Source of the DNA: Nesterenkonia sedimenti
GTDB lineage: Bacteria; Actinomycetota; Actinomycetes; Actinomycetales; Micrococcaceae
Assembly: GCF_012641515.1 (NCBI RefSeq)
Contig: NZ_JABAHY010000004.1
Coordinates: 83,989 to 147,988, forward strand
Length of the DNA stretch: 64,000 nucleotides
Direction: 5' to 3'
Shown: in pieces, positions 7,845-15,778 of the stretch
Layout: the number at the start of each line of letters is the position of its first letter
Numbering within the stretch: position 1 is the first letter of the stretch
Translations under genes and position numbers: made by a program
The notes under the pieces: model-generated
The model's input: only the letters and a program-made list of their open reading frames with translations
What the model was told of the DNA's origin: nothing
The model's database searches: none

Positions 7845-8511
7845 GATAGTCCCGGGTGTGCTCGATATGGGCGGCCATCCGTTCGGCGGCCAGCGACGGG
7901 TCTGCATCGCGAATAGCGGCCAGGATTCCTCGGTGCTTCTCGGCATCGTCCTGCGGTGAGGGCGGGATCCCCAGCAGATCCATGGGGCTGAAGACCTCAC
8001 CGCGGACCTGGCGCACCGCCTTCAGCAGACGGGGACTACGGGCAGCGGCGGCCACCGCCTCATGGAACCGTGAATCATGCTGGCGGAACTCCGGGTGGGT
8101 GGTGGCCGTCTGCAACTGCTGGATCGAGGCTTCCATCTGCTTGAGATCCTCCGGGGTGTGCCGCAGGGCCGCGAAATGTGCCGCCGCCATCTCCACTGCC
8201 ACCCGGTAGTCGAACATCTCATCAATGGCCGAGTCGTCCTGACGCATCCGCTCCCGCCAGGCCTCAGCCGGGATCTGCATTCCGGTCACAAACGTCCCTC
8301 CGCGTGGGCCCCTGCGGACCTCCACATACCCCTGGTTCTGAAGGTCACGGATCGCCTCCCGCAGGGTCATCCGGGAGACGGTCAGCTCCTCGGCAAGCTC
8401 ACGCTCGGCAGGGAACCGATCGCCGGGCAGGATCTCCCCGGCATGGATCATCGACCGAAGGTGTTGGGCCACATCCGCAGATAGGCGCGAGGGTGAACTC
8501 TCAGAGACCAT
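7819..8511 (-). CDS. FadR-type GntR-family regulator
   Basis: This regulator is 230 aa from the ATG at 8511, preceded by an AAGGGG-like site. A start at 8550 lies inside the operator and is less likely. A winged helix (ILPGDRFPAERELAEELTVSRMTLREAIRDL) is followed by an FCD ligand domain with RFHEAV and EKHRGIL metal-binding histidines. It is divergent from the two-subunit ThDP decarboxylase, and the intergenic region carries overlapping TGGT/ACCA palindromes of the kind FadR-type proteins bind. The likely role is repression of the decarboxylase operon and of itself, relieved by a carboxylic acid. Confidence 0.88.
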   Translation of the reverse strand: MVSESSPSRLSADVAQHLRSMIHAGEILPGDRFPAERELAEELTVSRMTLREAIRDLQNQGYVEVRRGPRGGTFVTGMQIPAEAWRERMRQDDSAIDEMFDYRVAVEMAAAHFAALRHTPEDLKQMEASIQQLQTATTHPEFRQHDSRFHEAVAAAARSPRLLKAVRQVRGEVFSPMDLLGIPPSPQDDAEKHRGILAAIRDADPSLAAERMAAHIEHTRDYLSSILQQG

Positions 8512-8543
8512 GCCCCTTACCTTAGCCCTATTTTCAGACCTAT

Positions 8544-8568
8544 GGACCATGGTATGGTCCTTATACCA
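8544..8568. promoter_or_regulatory. Overlapping TGGT/ACCA palindromes, candidate FadR-type operator
   Basis: GGACCAT (8544-8550) and ATGGTCC (8554-8560) form a perfect 7-bp inverted repeat around GGT. TGGTAT (8550-8555) and ATACCA (8563-8568) form a second one that overlaps it. GntR/FCD regulators typically recognise TGGTnnnACCA-like sites. The site lies between the start of the regulator and the start of the decarboxylase operon, so it can cover both promoters. Confidence 0.6.
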
Positions 8569-8603
8569 ATAGTGGGTTCTGTTTAGGAAAGTGAGGTATC
8601 GCT

Positions 8604-9143
8604 GTGGCGAGTGCCTATGCCCGCTCAGTCGCGGAAGCGATCTGGGCCTCCGACGTCACCCGCGTCGGATACATCCCCTCGGTCACCGTAGCGCCGGTGA
8701 TCAATGAACTTGTAGAGATCGACGGCGGCGACGACGGTGTCTCCACCCGCGTCACCCCACTCTCCCGTGAAGAGGAAGCAGTCGGGGTGATGAGCTCAGT
8801 AGCCCTCAACGGGGGACTGGGCGCGATCGTGATGCAGGACAACGGCTTCGGCAATGCGCTGACCGCCCTGACCACCTGGACCCTGTCCTACCACCTGCCG
8901 CTGCTGATCTTCGCCAACACCCGAGGCAGCCTGGGGGAGTACAACTCCATGATCCACAGCATCAGCACCCCGGTGCCCCGCCTGCTGGAGGCCACCGGGA
9001 TCCACTACCTGGAACTGGACCGGCGCAGCGATGCCGAGGACTGGGGTGATGTGGTCAAAGAGGCAGCCAACCACGCCCAGATGACCTTCCGCCCCGTCGT
9101 CGTACTGGGATCCTTCTGGAACACCGATGGGAAGGTGGCCTGA
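8604..9143 (+). CDS. ThDP-dependent 2-oxoacid decarboxylase, alpha-like subunit (ComD-like)
   Basis: This 179-residue protein corresponds to the N-terminal pyrimidine-binding domain of ThDP enzymes, as in the alpha subunit of sulfopyruvate decarboxylase and the front half of phosphonopyruvate decarboxylase. The catalytic Glu that activates ThDP is in REEEAVGV near residue 57, followed by MQDNGFGNALTAL. It starts with GTG at 8604. The partner subunit begins 3 bp after its stop, so the two are translationally coupled and should form a heteromer. No other phosphonate or sulfonate gene is nearby, so the 2-oxoacid substrate is open. Confidence 0.78.
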   Translation: MASAYARSVAEAIWASDVTRVGYIPSVTVAPVINELVEIDGGDDGVSTRVTPLSREEEAVGVMSSVALNGGLGAIVMQDNGFGNALTALTTWTLSYHLPLLIFANTRGSLGEYNSMIHSISTPVPRLLEATGIHYLELDRRSDAEDWGDVVKEAANHAQMTFRPVVVLGSFWNTDGKVA

Positions 9144-9146
9144 GCA

Positions 9147-9734
9147 ATGAAGCGTTTTGAAGCTCTCCGCATCCTCGCCGAGCTGACCGATGAGCACCCC
9201 GTGGTGGTCACCTGCGCAGCCACCAGCCGTGAGCTGGCCTCGGTCAAAGACACCGATAACCACCTCTACCTCCTGGACTCCATGGGCCTGGTGGGATCGG
9301 TGGCAACCGGGCTGGCCCTGGACCTGCCTGAGGGCACGCCTAAGGTCATCGGGATCGAAGGTGACGGCTCCCTGCTGATGAACCCCAATGTGCTGCCCAC
9401 CGGCGGATACATCAAACCCGATACCCTGCTGATCGTGCTGGACAACGAGGTCTACGGCTCCACCGCCGGACTGCCGACCTACTCCTCCGAGGTCAACCTC
9501 GAGAAGCTGGCCGCTGCAGCAGGTTGGGAGGCCGGCCGGGCCGAGGACGCCGAAACACTGACCAGCCAGTACAAGCGACTGCTGGAGGTCACCGATAAAC
9601 CGGCCTTCCTGCATGTGCCCATTGAGGCCGGCAATGCAGCCGATATCCCCAAGCTGCTCATTGACCCGGTCAGCATCACCCACCGGTTCACCCGGTGGCT
9701 GAAGACCGCAGGGGAGCGGGCGAACCTCCCGTAG
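9147..9734 (+). CDS. ThDP-dependent 2-oxoacid decarboxylase, beta-like subunit (ComE-like)
   Basis: This 195-residue protein is the pyrophosphate-binding domain partner of the preceding gene. The ThDP motif runs from GDGSLLM near residue 72 to the Asn-containing LDNEVYGSTAG about 27 residues later, binding Mg2+ and the diphosphate. The split into two short proteins is what is seen in ComDE sulfopyruvate decarboxylase, while phosphonopyruvate and most other decarboxylases are single chains. It ends just before a strong bidirectional terminator. Function beyond 2-oxoacid decarboxylation is inferred only. Confidence 0.78.
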   Translation: MKRFEALRILAELTDEHPVVVTCAATSRELASVKDTDNHLYLLDSMGLVGSVATGLALDLPEGTPKVIGIEGDGSLLMNPNVLPTGGYIKPDTLLIVLDNEVYGSTAGLPTYSSEVNLEKLAAAAGWEAGRAEDAETLTSQYKRLLEVTDKPAFLHVPIEAGNAADIPKLLIDPVSITHRFTRWLKTAGERANLP

Positions 9735-9745
9735 GCCACAGATAC

Positions 9746-9797
9746 GAAAAAGCCCGGCTGGCCGGAGTCCCGAAAGACTCCACCAGCCGGGCTTTTT
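9746..9797. terminator. Bidirectional intrinsic terminator
   Basis: AAAAAGCCCGGCTGG on the left and CCAGCCGGGCTTTTT on the right pair over 15 bp with A and T tracts at both ends. It terminates the convergent decarboxylase and TRAP transporter operons. Confidence 0.92.
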
Positions 9798-9809
9798 CTG
9801 TGCGCGGGC

Positions 9810-11894
9810 TCAGATGGCCTTGATGCGCAGATTGTTGTTCTGCTTGGCCTTGATCATCTGCACAGCCAGCACCAGGGCGACCATGGCAAGACCGATGAGA
9901 TCGAAGAGAAGCTCCGGGGAGAGCATCATAATCGCACCCACGGCGATGACCGGGCGCAGGTACCAGGCCATCGGCTCCATGAAGTGACCCTCCAGAGCGG
10001 TGGAGAGCAGCAGGATCGCCACAACAGCCGAACCGACCACCAGGACACCGTCGAGGAACCCAACATCACGCAGCAGCAGATCCGGGCTGTAGACGAAGAT
10101 ATAGGGAATCACGAAGCCGGCCGAGGCGAGCTTGAACGCCGCACCACCGGTGGCCATGGGCTTACCGCCACTGATACCGGAGGCTGCGAAGGCTGCAAGC
10201 GCCACCGGGGGAGTGATGTTGGCGAAGAGGCCGAAGTAGAACACGAAGAGGTGGGCAACCAGCGGCTCAACACCCAGCTCAGTCAGAGCCGGAGCAGCCA
10301 TCGTCGCCGTCACGATATAGGCCGGGATGGAGGGCAGGCCCATACCCAACACCAGGCAGGCGATCATGGTCAGGAACAGGGTCCAGAAGAGGTTGCCCTG
10401 GGACACGGTGACGATGGCAGAAGCCAGGGTCACACCGAAGCCGGAGAGGCTGACCACACCGACGATGATGCCGACTGTCGCACAGGCAACGGCCACACCC
10501 AGAGCAGAACGAGTACCGTTCTCCAGAGCCTCGAGGATCTCCCGCAGACTCATCCGGGAGGACTTCCGCAGCATTGCCACAGCGATGGTGACCAGGATGG
10601 TCAGGAACGCGGAGTAGAGGATCGTGCGCCCGGAGAAGAAGAGCATGTAGAGCAGGAACAGCAGCGGGATCATCATATGACCGCGTTCCTTCAGGACATC
10701 CATGACATCGGGCAGATTGTCCTTAGAGATGCCCTTCAGTCCCATCCGGGTCGCCCGAAGGTGAATCTGGGCGATGAGGCTGATGTAGTACAGCAGCGCC
10801 GGAACAATCGCCGCCAGGGCGATGGTCGTATAGGGAACACCGATGGTCTCAGCCATGATGAAGGCAGCAGCACCCATAATCGGCGGCAGGATCTGACCAC
10901 CGACCGATGCAGAGGATTCCACTGCACCCGAGAAGTTGCGGGTGTAGCCGATCTTCTTCATCAGCGGGATGGTGAAAGCACCGGTAGAGACTACATTGGC
11001 AATGGCCGAACCGTTGATCGAGCCCATGAAGCCGGAGGCCAGGGTGGCCACCTTGGCGGGGCCACCGCGGGACTGGCCGGCGATGGCCAGAGCGAGATCA
11101 TTGAACATCTGGCTCATCCCCGACTTCGCCAGGAAGGCCCCGAAGAGGATGAACAGGAAAATATAGGTGGCTGAGACGCCGATGGCGGTGCCGAAAATGC
11201 CCTCTGTGGTGGCCAAGAACTGGTAGGCCTGAGTCTCCCAGTCGAACCCGCGGTGGCGCAGAAGTCCCGGCATATCCCGGCCGTAGAGACCGAAGACCAC
11301 GAACAGCAGCGCCAGGATCGGCAGGGCCCAACCGGTGACACGGCGGGCTGCCTCCAGGACCAGGACCACCAGCAGGGTGGCGACGATGACGTCGTTATCA
11401 GTGAACCGGCCGGCCTGTATGACCAGCTGCTCGTAGTTGGCCCAGACGTAGTAGGCCGGGACCAGGGCCAGCAGGGCCAAAATTCCATCCGGAATTCGCC
11501 ATAGGTTCGACTTCGCCTTACGCACCGGCGGGTAGAGCATGAAGACCAGGAACAGAATGAGGCTGACGTGCAGAGACCGGTGGATCAGGGTCGGTGGCGC
11601 ACCGAAGTAGGCGGTGTACATGTGGTAGACCGCGGTAAAGATGGCCACAACGCTGATCAGGATCGCCAGGGGCTTCCAATGGGTCTCGCGTACCCGGGAT
11701 TCGGCATCGAATTTCGATGCCGCCTCGGCGGCTTCCTTCTCCCGTGCGCGGCGTTCCTCATCGGACTCCGGGATCATCTCTAAGGGTGCGGACTGGCCAT
11801 CGGCCTGCTCAGTCTCAGCATCTGTGGCGGTGCCGGCCGCGCGTTTCTCCAACGAGGTCTCAACATCCTCGGAGATCTTCTTATCCCTGGTCAT
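9810..11894 (-). CDS. TRAP transporter permease, fused DctQ-DctM type
   Basis: This 694-residue integral membrane protein combines the small 4-helix and large 12-helix TRAP subunits, the arrangement used with TAXI-type binding proteins. About 75 hydrophilic residues (charged, Glu-rich) precede the first helix near residue 77. DctM features include GSINGSAIANVVSTGAFTIPLMKK and GGQILPPIMGAAAFIMAE in the first half, and LGMGLPSIPAYIV and NITPPVALAAFAASGISGG in the second. It uses an ion gradient to import a carboxylate-type solute. Its start overlaps the DUF1850 gene stop by 4 bp. The operon is complete, but its binding protein is damaged at the N-terminus. Confidence 0.93.
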   Translation of the reverse strand: MTRDKKISEDVETSLEKRAAGTATDAETEQADGQSAPLEMIPESDEERRAREKEAAEAASKFDAESRVRETHWKPLAILISVVAIFTAVYHMYTAYFGAPPTLIHRSLHVSLILFLVFMLYPPVRKAKSNLWRIPDGILALLALVPAYYVWANYEQLVIQAGRFTDNDVIVATLLVVLVLEAARRVTGWALPILALLFVVFGLYGRDMPGLLRHRGFDWETQAYQFLATTEGIFGTAIGVSATYIFLFILFGAFLAKSGMSQMFNDLALAIAGQSRGGPAKVATLASGFMGSINGSAIANVVSTGAFTIPLMKKIGYTRNFSGAVESSASVGGQILPPIMGAAAFIMAETIGVPYTTIALAAIVPALLYYISLIAQIHLRATRMGLKGISKDNLPDVMDVLKERGHMMIPLLFLLYMLFFSGRTILYSAFLTILVTIAVAMLRKSSRMSLREILEALENGTRSALGVAVACATVGIIVGVVSLSGFGVTLASAIVTVSQGNLFWTLFLTMIACLVLGMGLPSIPAYIVTATMAAPALTELGVEPLVAHLFVFYFGLFANITPPVALAAFAASGISGGKPMATGGAAFKLASAGFVIPYIFVYSPDLLLRDVGFLDGVLVVGSAVVAILLLSTALEGHFMEPMAWYLRPVIAVGAIMMLSPELLFDLIGLAMVALVLAVQMIKAKQNNNLRIKAI

Positions 11895-12376
11895 TTGGGC
11901 CTCAGTTCTAGGGGTTCAAGGTCTGGCAGTGCATCAGTGTCGATGAGACTCTCGTCGCCATCGACGCCGATTCGGTAGTCCACCCGGTGTGAATGGATCC
12001 ACCGAATCGCCTCGAATTCTCGATCAATGTTTTCGATGACGACCTGGCCGTCTTGGACGGAGACATCTCCTTCGTCCAGGGGCATGCCGGCGCCATAGGC
12101 TTCGAACTCGGTGCTGGTCAGCATCAGGGTCTCTCCGTCGAAACGGTAGATGTCCGTCCAGCGGGACAGCTCAATGGAGTGTATCCAAGAATGTGTGATC
12201 ACCGAGCCGATTTCGATATTCAGTTCTCTGTAGACCTCCCCGGTGCGCTGATGCTGGCAGCGGAGCTTATATCTGTCCGAACAGCCAGTCAGGCTCAGGG
12301 AGGCCAGCGCCGCAGCGGCAGCCGCCGAACCCGTAAGGGTCAGCAGCTGCCGCCGTGACAGTGAATCAGGGGTCAA
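11891..12376 (-). CDS. DUF1850-type exported lipoprotein of a TAXI-TRAP operon
   Basis: This 161-residue protein begins SLSRRQLLTLTGSAAAAAA, a twin-arginine-like signal, and ends its signal with a lipobox at LTGC (Cys near 32). The mature part has the pattern of DUF1850: a THSWIHSIE segment, an aromatic RFDGETLMLTSTEFEAYGAGMP core, and a conserved Gly-rich middle. DUF1850 proteins are commonly encoded between the TAXI binding protein and the fused permease, exactly as here. Their role is unknown. The mature protein would be tethered on the outside of the membrane. Confidence 0.7.
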   Translation of the reverse strand: MTPDSLSRRQLLTLTGSAAAAAALASLSLTGCSDRYKLRCQHQRTGEVYRELNIEIGSVITHSWIHSIELSRWTDIYRFDGETLMLTSTEFEAYGAGMPLDEGDVSVQDGQVVIENIDREFEAIRWIHSHRVDYRIGVDGDESLIDTDALPDLEPLELRPK

Positions 12377-12392
12377 CTAGGTAACCCGGTGG

Positions 12393-13450
12393 TTATGCGT
12401 CCTCGTCCGCGTCGTCTTCATCAGCCTCAGCGTCCTCGGCATCAGCATCGGCATCCTCGTCATCGGAGTCGCCCGGCTCACCGCCGTCGAGAGGAATGTC
12501 GTTCTCCTCGTAGTACTGCTCAGCACCGGGGTGCAGCGGCACGACCAGGCCCTCGGTAGCGGACTCCAGGGTGATGTTGGTGGCCTCGGAGTGCGAGGCG
12601 TGGATCCGGTCGAGGTTGTCGAAGAGAGCAGCGGTGATGTCGTAGACCGCTTCCTCGCTCAGCTCCTGGCTGACCAGCAGGTGGTTGGTCACGCTGACGG
12701 ACTCCACATCGGCGTCGTCGTCGTAGGTGTCGGCCGGGATAGTGGCCTCGGCGAAGAACTCGTACTCAGACAGGAGGTTGTCCCGACCCTCACCGTCGAT
12801 CGGAACAGTGTGGAAGTCAGTATTAGTTGCCAGCTCGGTCAGCGAGGGATTGGGCAGACCGGAGGTGGCGAAGAGAGCATCAATGTGACCATTGGCCATC
12901 TGATCGGTGGCCTCAGCGTAGGAGAGGAAGTCCTCATTGATGTCGTCGTAGCTCATGTCATAGGCGCCCAGTACCATCTGAGCATTGAGCTCAACACCGG
13001 AGCCCAGGTCACCGACGGCGACATTGGCACCCTCGAGGTCCTCAACGGACTCAATGCCGGAATCAGCCCGGGCGATCAGCTGCACGGTATTGGGGTACAT
13101 GGTCATAATCGCCATCAGCCCCTCACGCTCGTCATCCTCGAAGGGGCCGGTGCCCTCGAGAGCCTGCACGGTGGCATCACCCATGGTCATGGCCAGTTCG
13201 GCGTTGTCATCGGTGAGCAGGTTGATGTTCTCAGCGGAGGCGCCGGTGGCCTGAACGGAGGTGTCGGAGCCCAGCTCGTCAGCGAGCAGGTCCGCCATGG
13301 TGGCACCGATCTGGTAGTACACGCCGGAGGAGCCGCCGGTGGCGATGGTCAGGAATTCGGCATCCATATCGCCGACCTCTTCGGCACCCTCAGCGCCGTT
13401 GCTGCCAGGGCCGCCCCGGCGGGTGTGAAACGTCCACGCTTAACAAACAT
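12393..13450 (-). pseudogene. TAXI-family TRAP solute-binding protein with frameshifted signal region
   Basis: The mature part is a normal TAXI binding protein: FLTIATGGSSGVYYQIG, LLTDDNAELAMTMGDATVQA, DLEGANVAVGDLGSGVE and a Gly/Asp/Glu-rich acidic tail. The only start in that frame, ATG at 13367, lacks any signal peptide. A start with a good GAGGAG site exists at 13450 and opens MFVKRGRFTPAGAALAATAL, the front of a signal peptide, but in another frame. The joint falls on a 15-nt sequence (GGCAGCAACGGCGCT) that reads LAATAL in the signal frame and GSNGA in the mature frame. A deletion between two copies of it, removing the lipobox, would explain the break. As written, the protein would not be exported. 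Confidence 0.7.
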
Positions 13451-13769
13451 GGTGCTCCTCATTTCTTTGCTTTGATTCTCGATGGGGGTGCGAGTTGTGG
13501 TCTCGCTCATGGTCAGGCTCTAGTGTATGAGGCCCCGATCACATGAGCGGAATCACGCTACCACCTGCGCGAAGTGTTGCGAACCTGTTACCTGATGAGG
13601 GATTTTGCTCCGCTCCTCCGCGTCAAAAGTGTCGCCTGTCACGTGATCTGCACTACATCGTACAGAGTTGCATGCAACCTGCAAAGCCCAGTAGGTTGAT
13701 CGGCGAAGAATAAACACTGTGCGCCAGGCCACATGAGATGGGCCTGAGGGGACTTCAAAGGAGAGGCGT
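13451..13769. other. Divergent intergenic region, TAXI operon and L-2-hydroxyglutarate oxidase
   Basis: This 319-bp stretch has no open reading frame worth calling. It must hold the promoters of both flanking operons and is more A+T-rich than the surrounding genes. The one clear structure is the palindrome at 13667-13678. The ribosome-binding site AAAGGAGAGG precedes the ATG at 13770. Confidence 0.6.
13667..13678. promoter_or_regulatory. Perfect 12-bp palindrome, candidate GntR operator
   Basis: GTTGCATGCAAC is a perfect palindrome about 90 bp before the L-2-hydroxyglutarate oxidase start. The oxidase is followed in the same operon by an FCD-type GntR regulator, whose family binds short palindromes of this size, so autoregulation through this site is plausible. 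Confidence 0.5.
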
Positions 13770-15002
13770 ATGACTCAGATGCGTGTGGCAGTAATCGGTG
13801 GCGGAATCGTCGGACTCTCCGTGGCCAGGGAGCTGCTCCAGCGCCGGCCCGGTGCTGAAGTGGTCGTCTACGAGAAAGAGGACGAGGTCGCCGCCCATCA
13901 GACCGGCCGCAACAGTGGTGTCGTCCACGCCGGCCTCTACTACGAGCCCGGTGGGCTCAAGGCCACCCTCTGCCGCCGCGGTGTGGGACTGCTGCATGAG
14001 TTCGCTCAGGACAAGGGCGTCACCTATGACGAATGCGGCAAGATTGTGGTCGCCAAGGATCAGCTCGAGCGCGAACGCCTGCAGAACATCTTTGAGCGCG
14101 CAGTGGCCAATGGAGTCCCCGATGTGCGCCTGATCGGTCCCGATGAGATCACCGAGATCGAACCCCATGCAGTGGGTGTGGCTGCCCTGCATTCACCCCA
14201 TACCGCCATCGTGGATTTCAAGGGCATTGCCAAGGCCTTGGCAGAGGATGTCACCGCGGGTGATGGTCACCTGCGCCTGGGCACTGAGGTGACCTCCATC
14301 GAGGAGGCCCGCACCGGAGCCGGCCGGGAGGCGGTCATCATCCGCTCCCGCAGTGCTGCCGGCGGTTCACCTGAGCAGATCGACATCTTCGACCAGGTCA
14401 TCACCTGCGCGGGCCTGCAGTCCGACCGGCTGGCCCGGACCTCCGGGGACAGTGCCTTCCCCAAGATCGTTCCCTTCTACGGGGACTACTTCATGCTCTC
14501 CCCAGAGAAAGCCGCCCAGGTGCGCGGACTGATCTACCCCGTGCCCGATCCCCGGTTCCCCTTCCTGGGAGTCCACATCACCCGCCGCTACGACGGCGAG
14601 GTCATGCTCGGTCCCAACGCCTTCCTCTCCCTGGGCCGTGAGCTCTACCGCCGTGCCGGGCTGAGCCCCAAGGACGTCTTCGACGTCGTGCGCACCCCCG
14701 GGTTCTGGAAGTTCGCGGCGAAGAACGTGCCAGCAGCAGTTCGCGAAACCCGCACTGCCCTGAGCAAGAAGGTCTTCGTCGATGAGGCCAATCAGTACAT
14801 GCCCGGAATCGACCCCTCCGAGGTCACCCGCGGGCCCCGCGGTGTGCGCGCCCAGGCAATGTATGCCGATGGCAGCCTGGTCGATGACTTCGTCATCACC
14901 GGCAGCTCCCGCCTTGTCCATGTGCGCAATGCGCCTTCCCCGGCGGCCACCAGCGCCCTGGCCATCGCCGAACACATCGTCTCCGAGGCGCTCTCGCGAT
15001 GA
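13770..15002 (+). CDS. lhgO: L-2-hydroxyglutarate oxidase (LhgO family)
   Basis: This 410-residue FAD enzyme oxidises L-2-hydroxyglutarate to 2-oxoglutarate, either with oxygen or by feeding electrons to quinone. The N-terminus is the FAD-binding VIGGGIVGLSVARELL motif, followed by the family signature HQTGRNSGVVHAGLYYEPG, where an LhgO Lys/His region contacts FAD. Further family segments are FPFLGVHITRRYDGEVMLGPNA and the C-terminal VRNAPSPAATSALAIAEHI. Length and motifs fit LhgO rather than glycerol-3-phosphate or D-amino-acid oxidases. It overlaps the following GntR gene by ATGA. In glutarate degradation this enzyme takes the product of glutarate hydroxylase. A GlaH/CsiD gene is not seen in the window. 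Confidence 0.9.
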   Translation: MTQMRVAVIGGGIVGLSVARELLQRRPGAEVVVYEKEDEVAAHQTGRNSGVVHAGLYYEPGGLKATLCRRGVGLLHEFAQDKGVTYDECGKIVVAKDQLERERLQNIFERAVANGVPDVRLIGPDEITEIEPHAVGVAALHSPHTAIVDFKGIAKALAEDVTAGDGHLRLGTEVTSIEEARTGAGREAVIIRSRSAAGGSPEQIDIFDQVITCAGLQSDRLARTSGDSAFPKIVPFYGDYFMLSPEKAAQVRGLIYPVPDPRFPFLGVHITRRYDGEVMLGPNAFLSLGRELYRRAGLSPKDVFDVVRTPGFWKFAAKNVPAAVRETRTALSKKVFVDEANQYMPGIDPSEVTRGPRGVRAQAMYADGSLVDDFVITGSSRLVHVRNAPSPAATSALAIAEHIVSEALSR

Positions 15003-15778
15003 CCCGTCCGCCCACCCTGACTGAGCAGGTGCTGGCCCAGCTGCGGGCCGCGGTGCTCAGCGGTGAACTGGAACCCGGCCGCCGCTACAGTGCCACCGGC
15101 CTGGCCGAACGCTTCGGGGTCTCCCGGACCCCGGTGCGCGAGGCCCTGCTGGAGCTGGAACGCAGCGGAATGGCCCGGATCGATAAGAACCGCGGGGTCA
15201 CCGTGGTGCCCAGCTCCTTGGAGGAGATTGTCAACTGCTACCAGCTGCGCCTGGTGCTGGAGGCCCCAGCGGCAGCCCGAGCGGCAGCCAATGCTGACGA
15301 AGACGCGGTCGCCGAGGTCGAGGCGAAATTCCAGGCCATGCAGGAGGCCGCTGATGCCGAGGACATCGAAACTCTGCTGCGGGCCGATAGGGACTTCCAT
15401 TCGGCCCTGGTGGCCGTTGCGGAGAACCAGCGCCTGGTCAAAGTCCTTGAGGATCTCCGCAATCTGGTGCTGACCACCGGTATCGCCACCGTGCCGGCCT
15501 CAAGAACCTGCCAGGAACTGGTGGAGGACCACCGGGATATTCTCGAGGCCGTCCAATCCGGGGACCCCCAGGCAGCCGCGGCAGCGATGCGCCGGCATGT
15601 GCACAACACTGCAGTGCTGCTGATTCGGCGCGAGGCAGCCGAGCGTCAGCGCAGTGGGGACCCAGCTGCACATCAGTTCCCCGGTGCCCAGGAGTTGGAG
15701 GCCAAACTGCTCTCCTTCGAGCTGACCTCCTTCACCACCGCAACTGGTGCAGCAGAGACTGAGCCTCAGCCCGGGTGA
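14999..15778 (+). CDS. GntR-family regulator, FCD subfamily, of the lhgO operon
   Basis: This 259-residue regulator is translationally coupled to the oxidase (ATGA overlap). It has a winged helix (ELEPGRRYSATGLAERFGVSRTPVREALLELERSGM) and an FCD domain with DRDFHSALV and EDHRDILEA. A C-terminal extension of about 35 residues beyond the FCD has no recognisable motif. In Pseudomonas a related FCD regulator responds to 2-hydroxyglutarate or glutarate, so that class of ligand is a natural guess here. The 3' end overlaps the convergent Mrp gene by 13 bp. Confidence 0.87.
   Translation: MTRPPTLTEQVLAQLRAAVLSGELEPGRRYSATGLAERFGVSRTPVREALLELERSGMARIDKNRGVTVVPSSLEEIVNCYQLRLVLEAPAAARAAANADEDAVAEVEAKFQAMQEAADAEDIETLLRADRDFHSALVAVAENQRLVKVLEDLRNLVLTTGIATVPASRTCQELVEDHRDILEAVQSGDPQAAAAAMRRHVHNTAVLLIRREAAERQRSGDPAAHQFPGAQELEAKLLSFELTSFTTATGAAETEPQPG

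Noticed and set aside
9984-11174. 396-residue open frame on the plus strand, rich in Gln, His and Gly
   Set aside because: It is antisense to the TRAP permease, and such composition is typical of shadows of hydrophobic high-GC genes.
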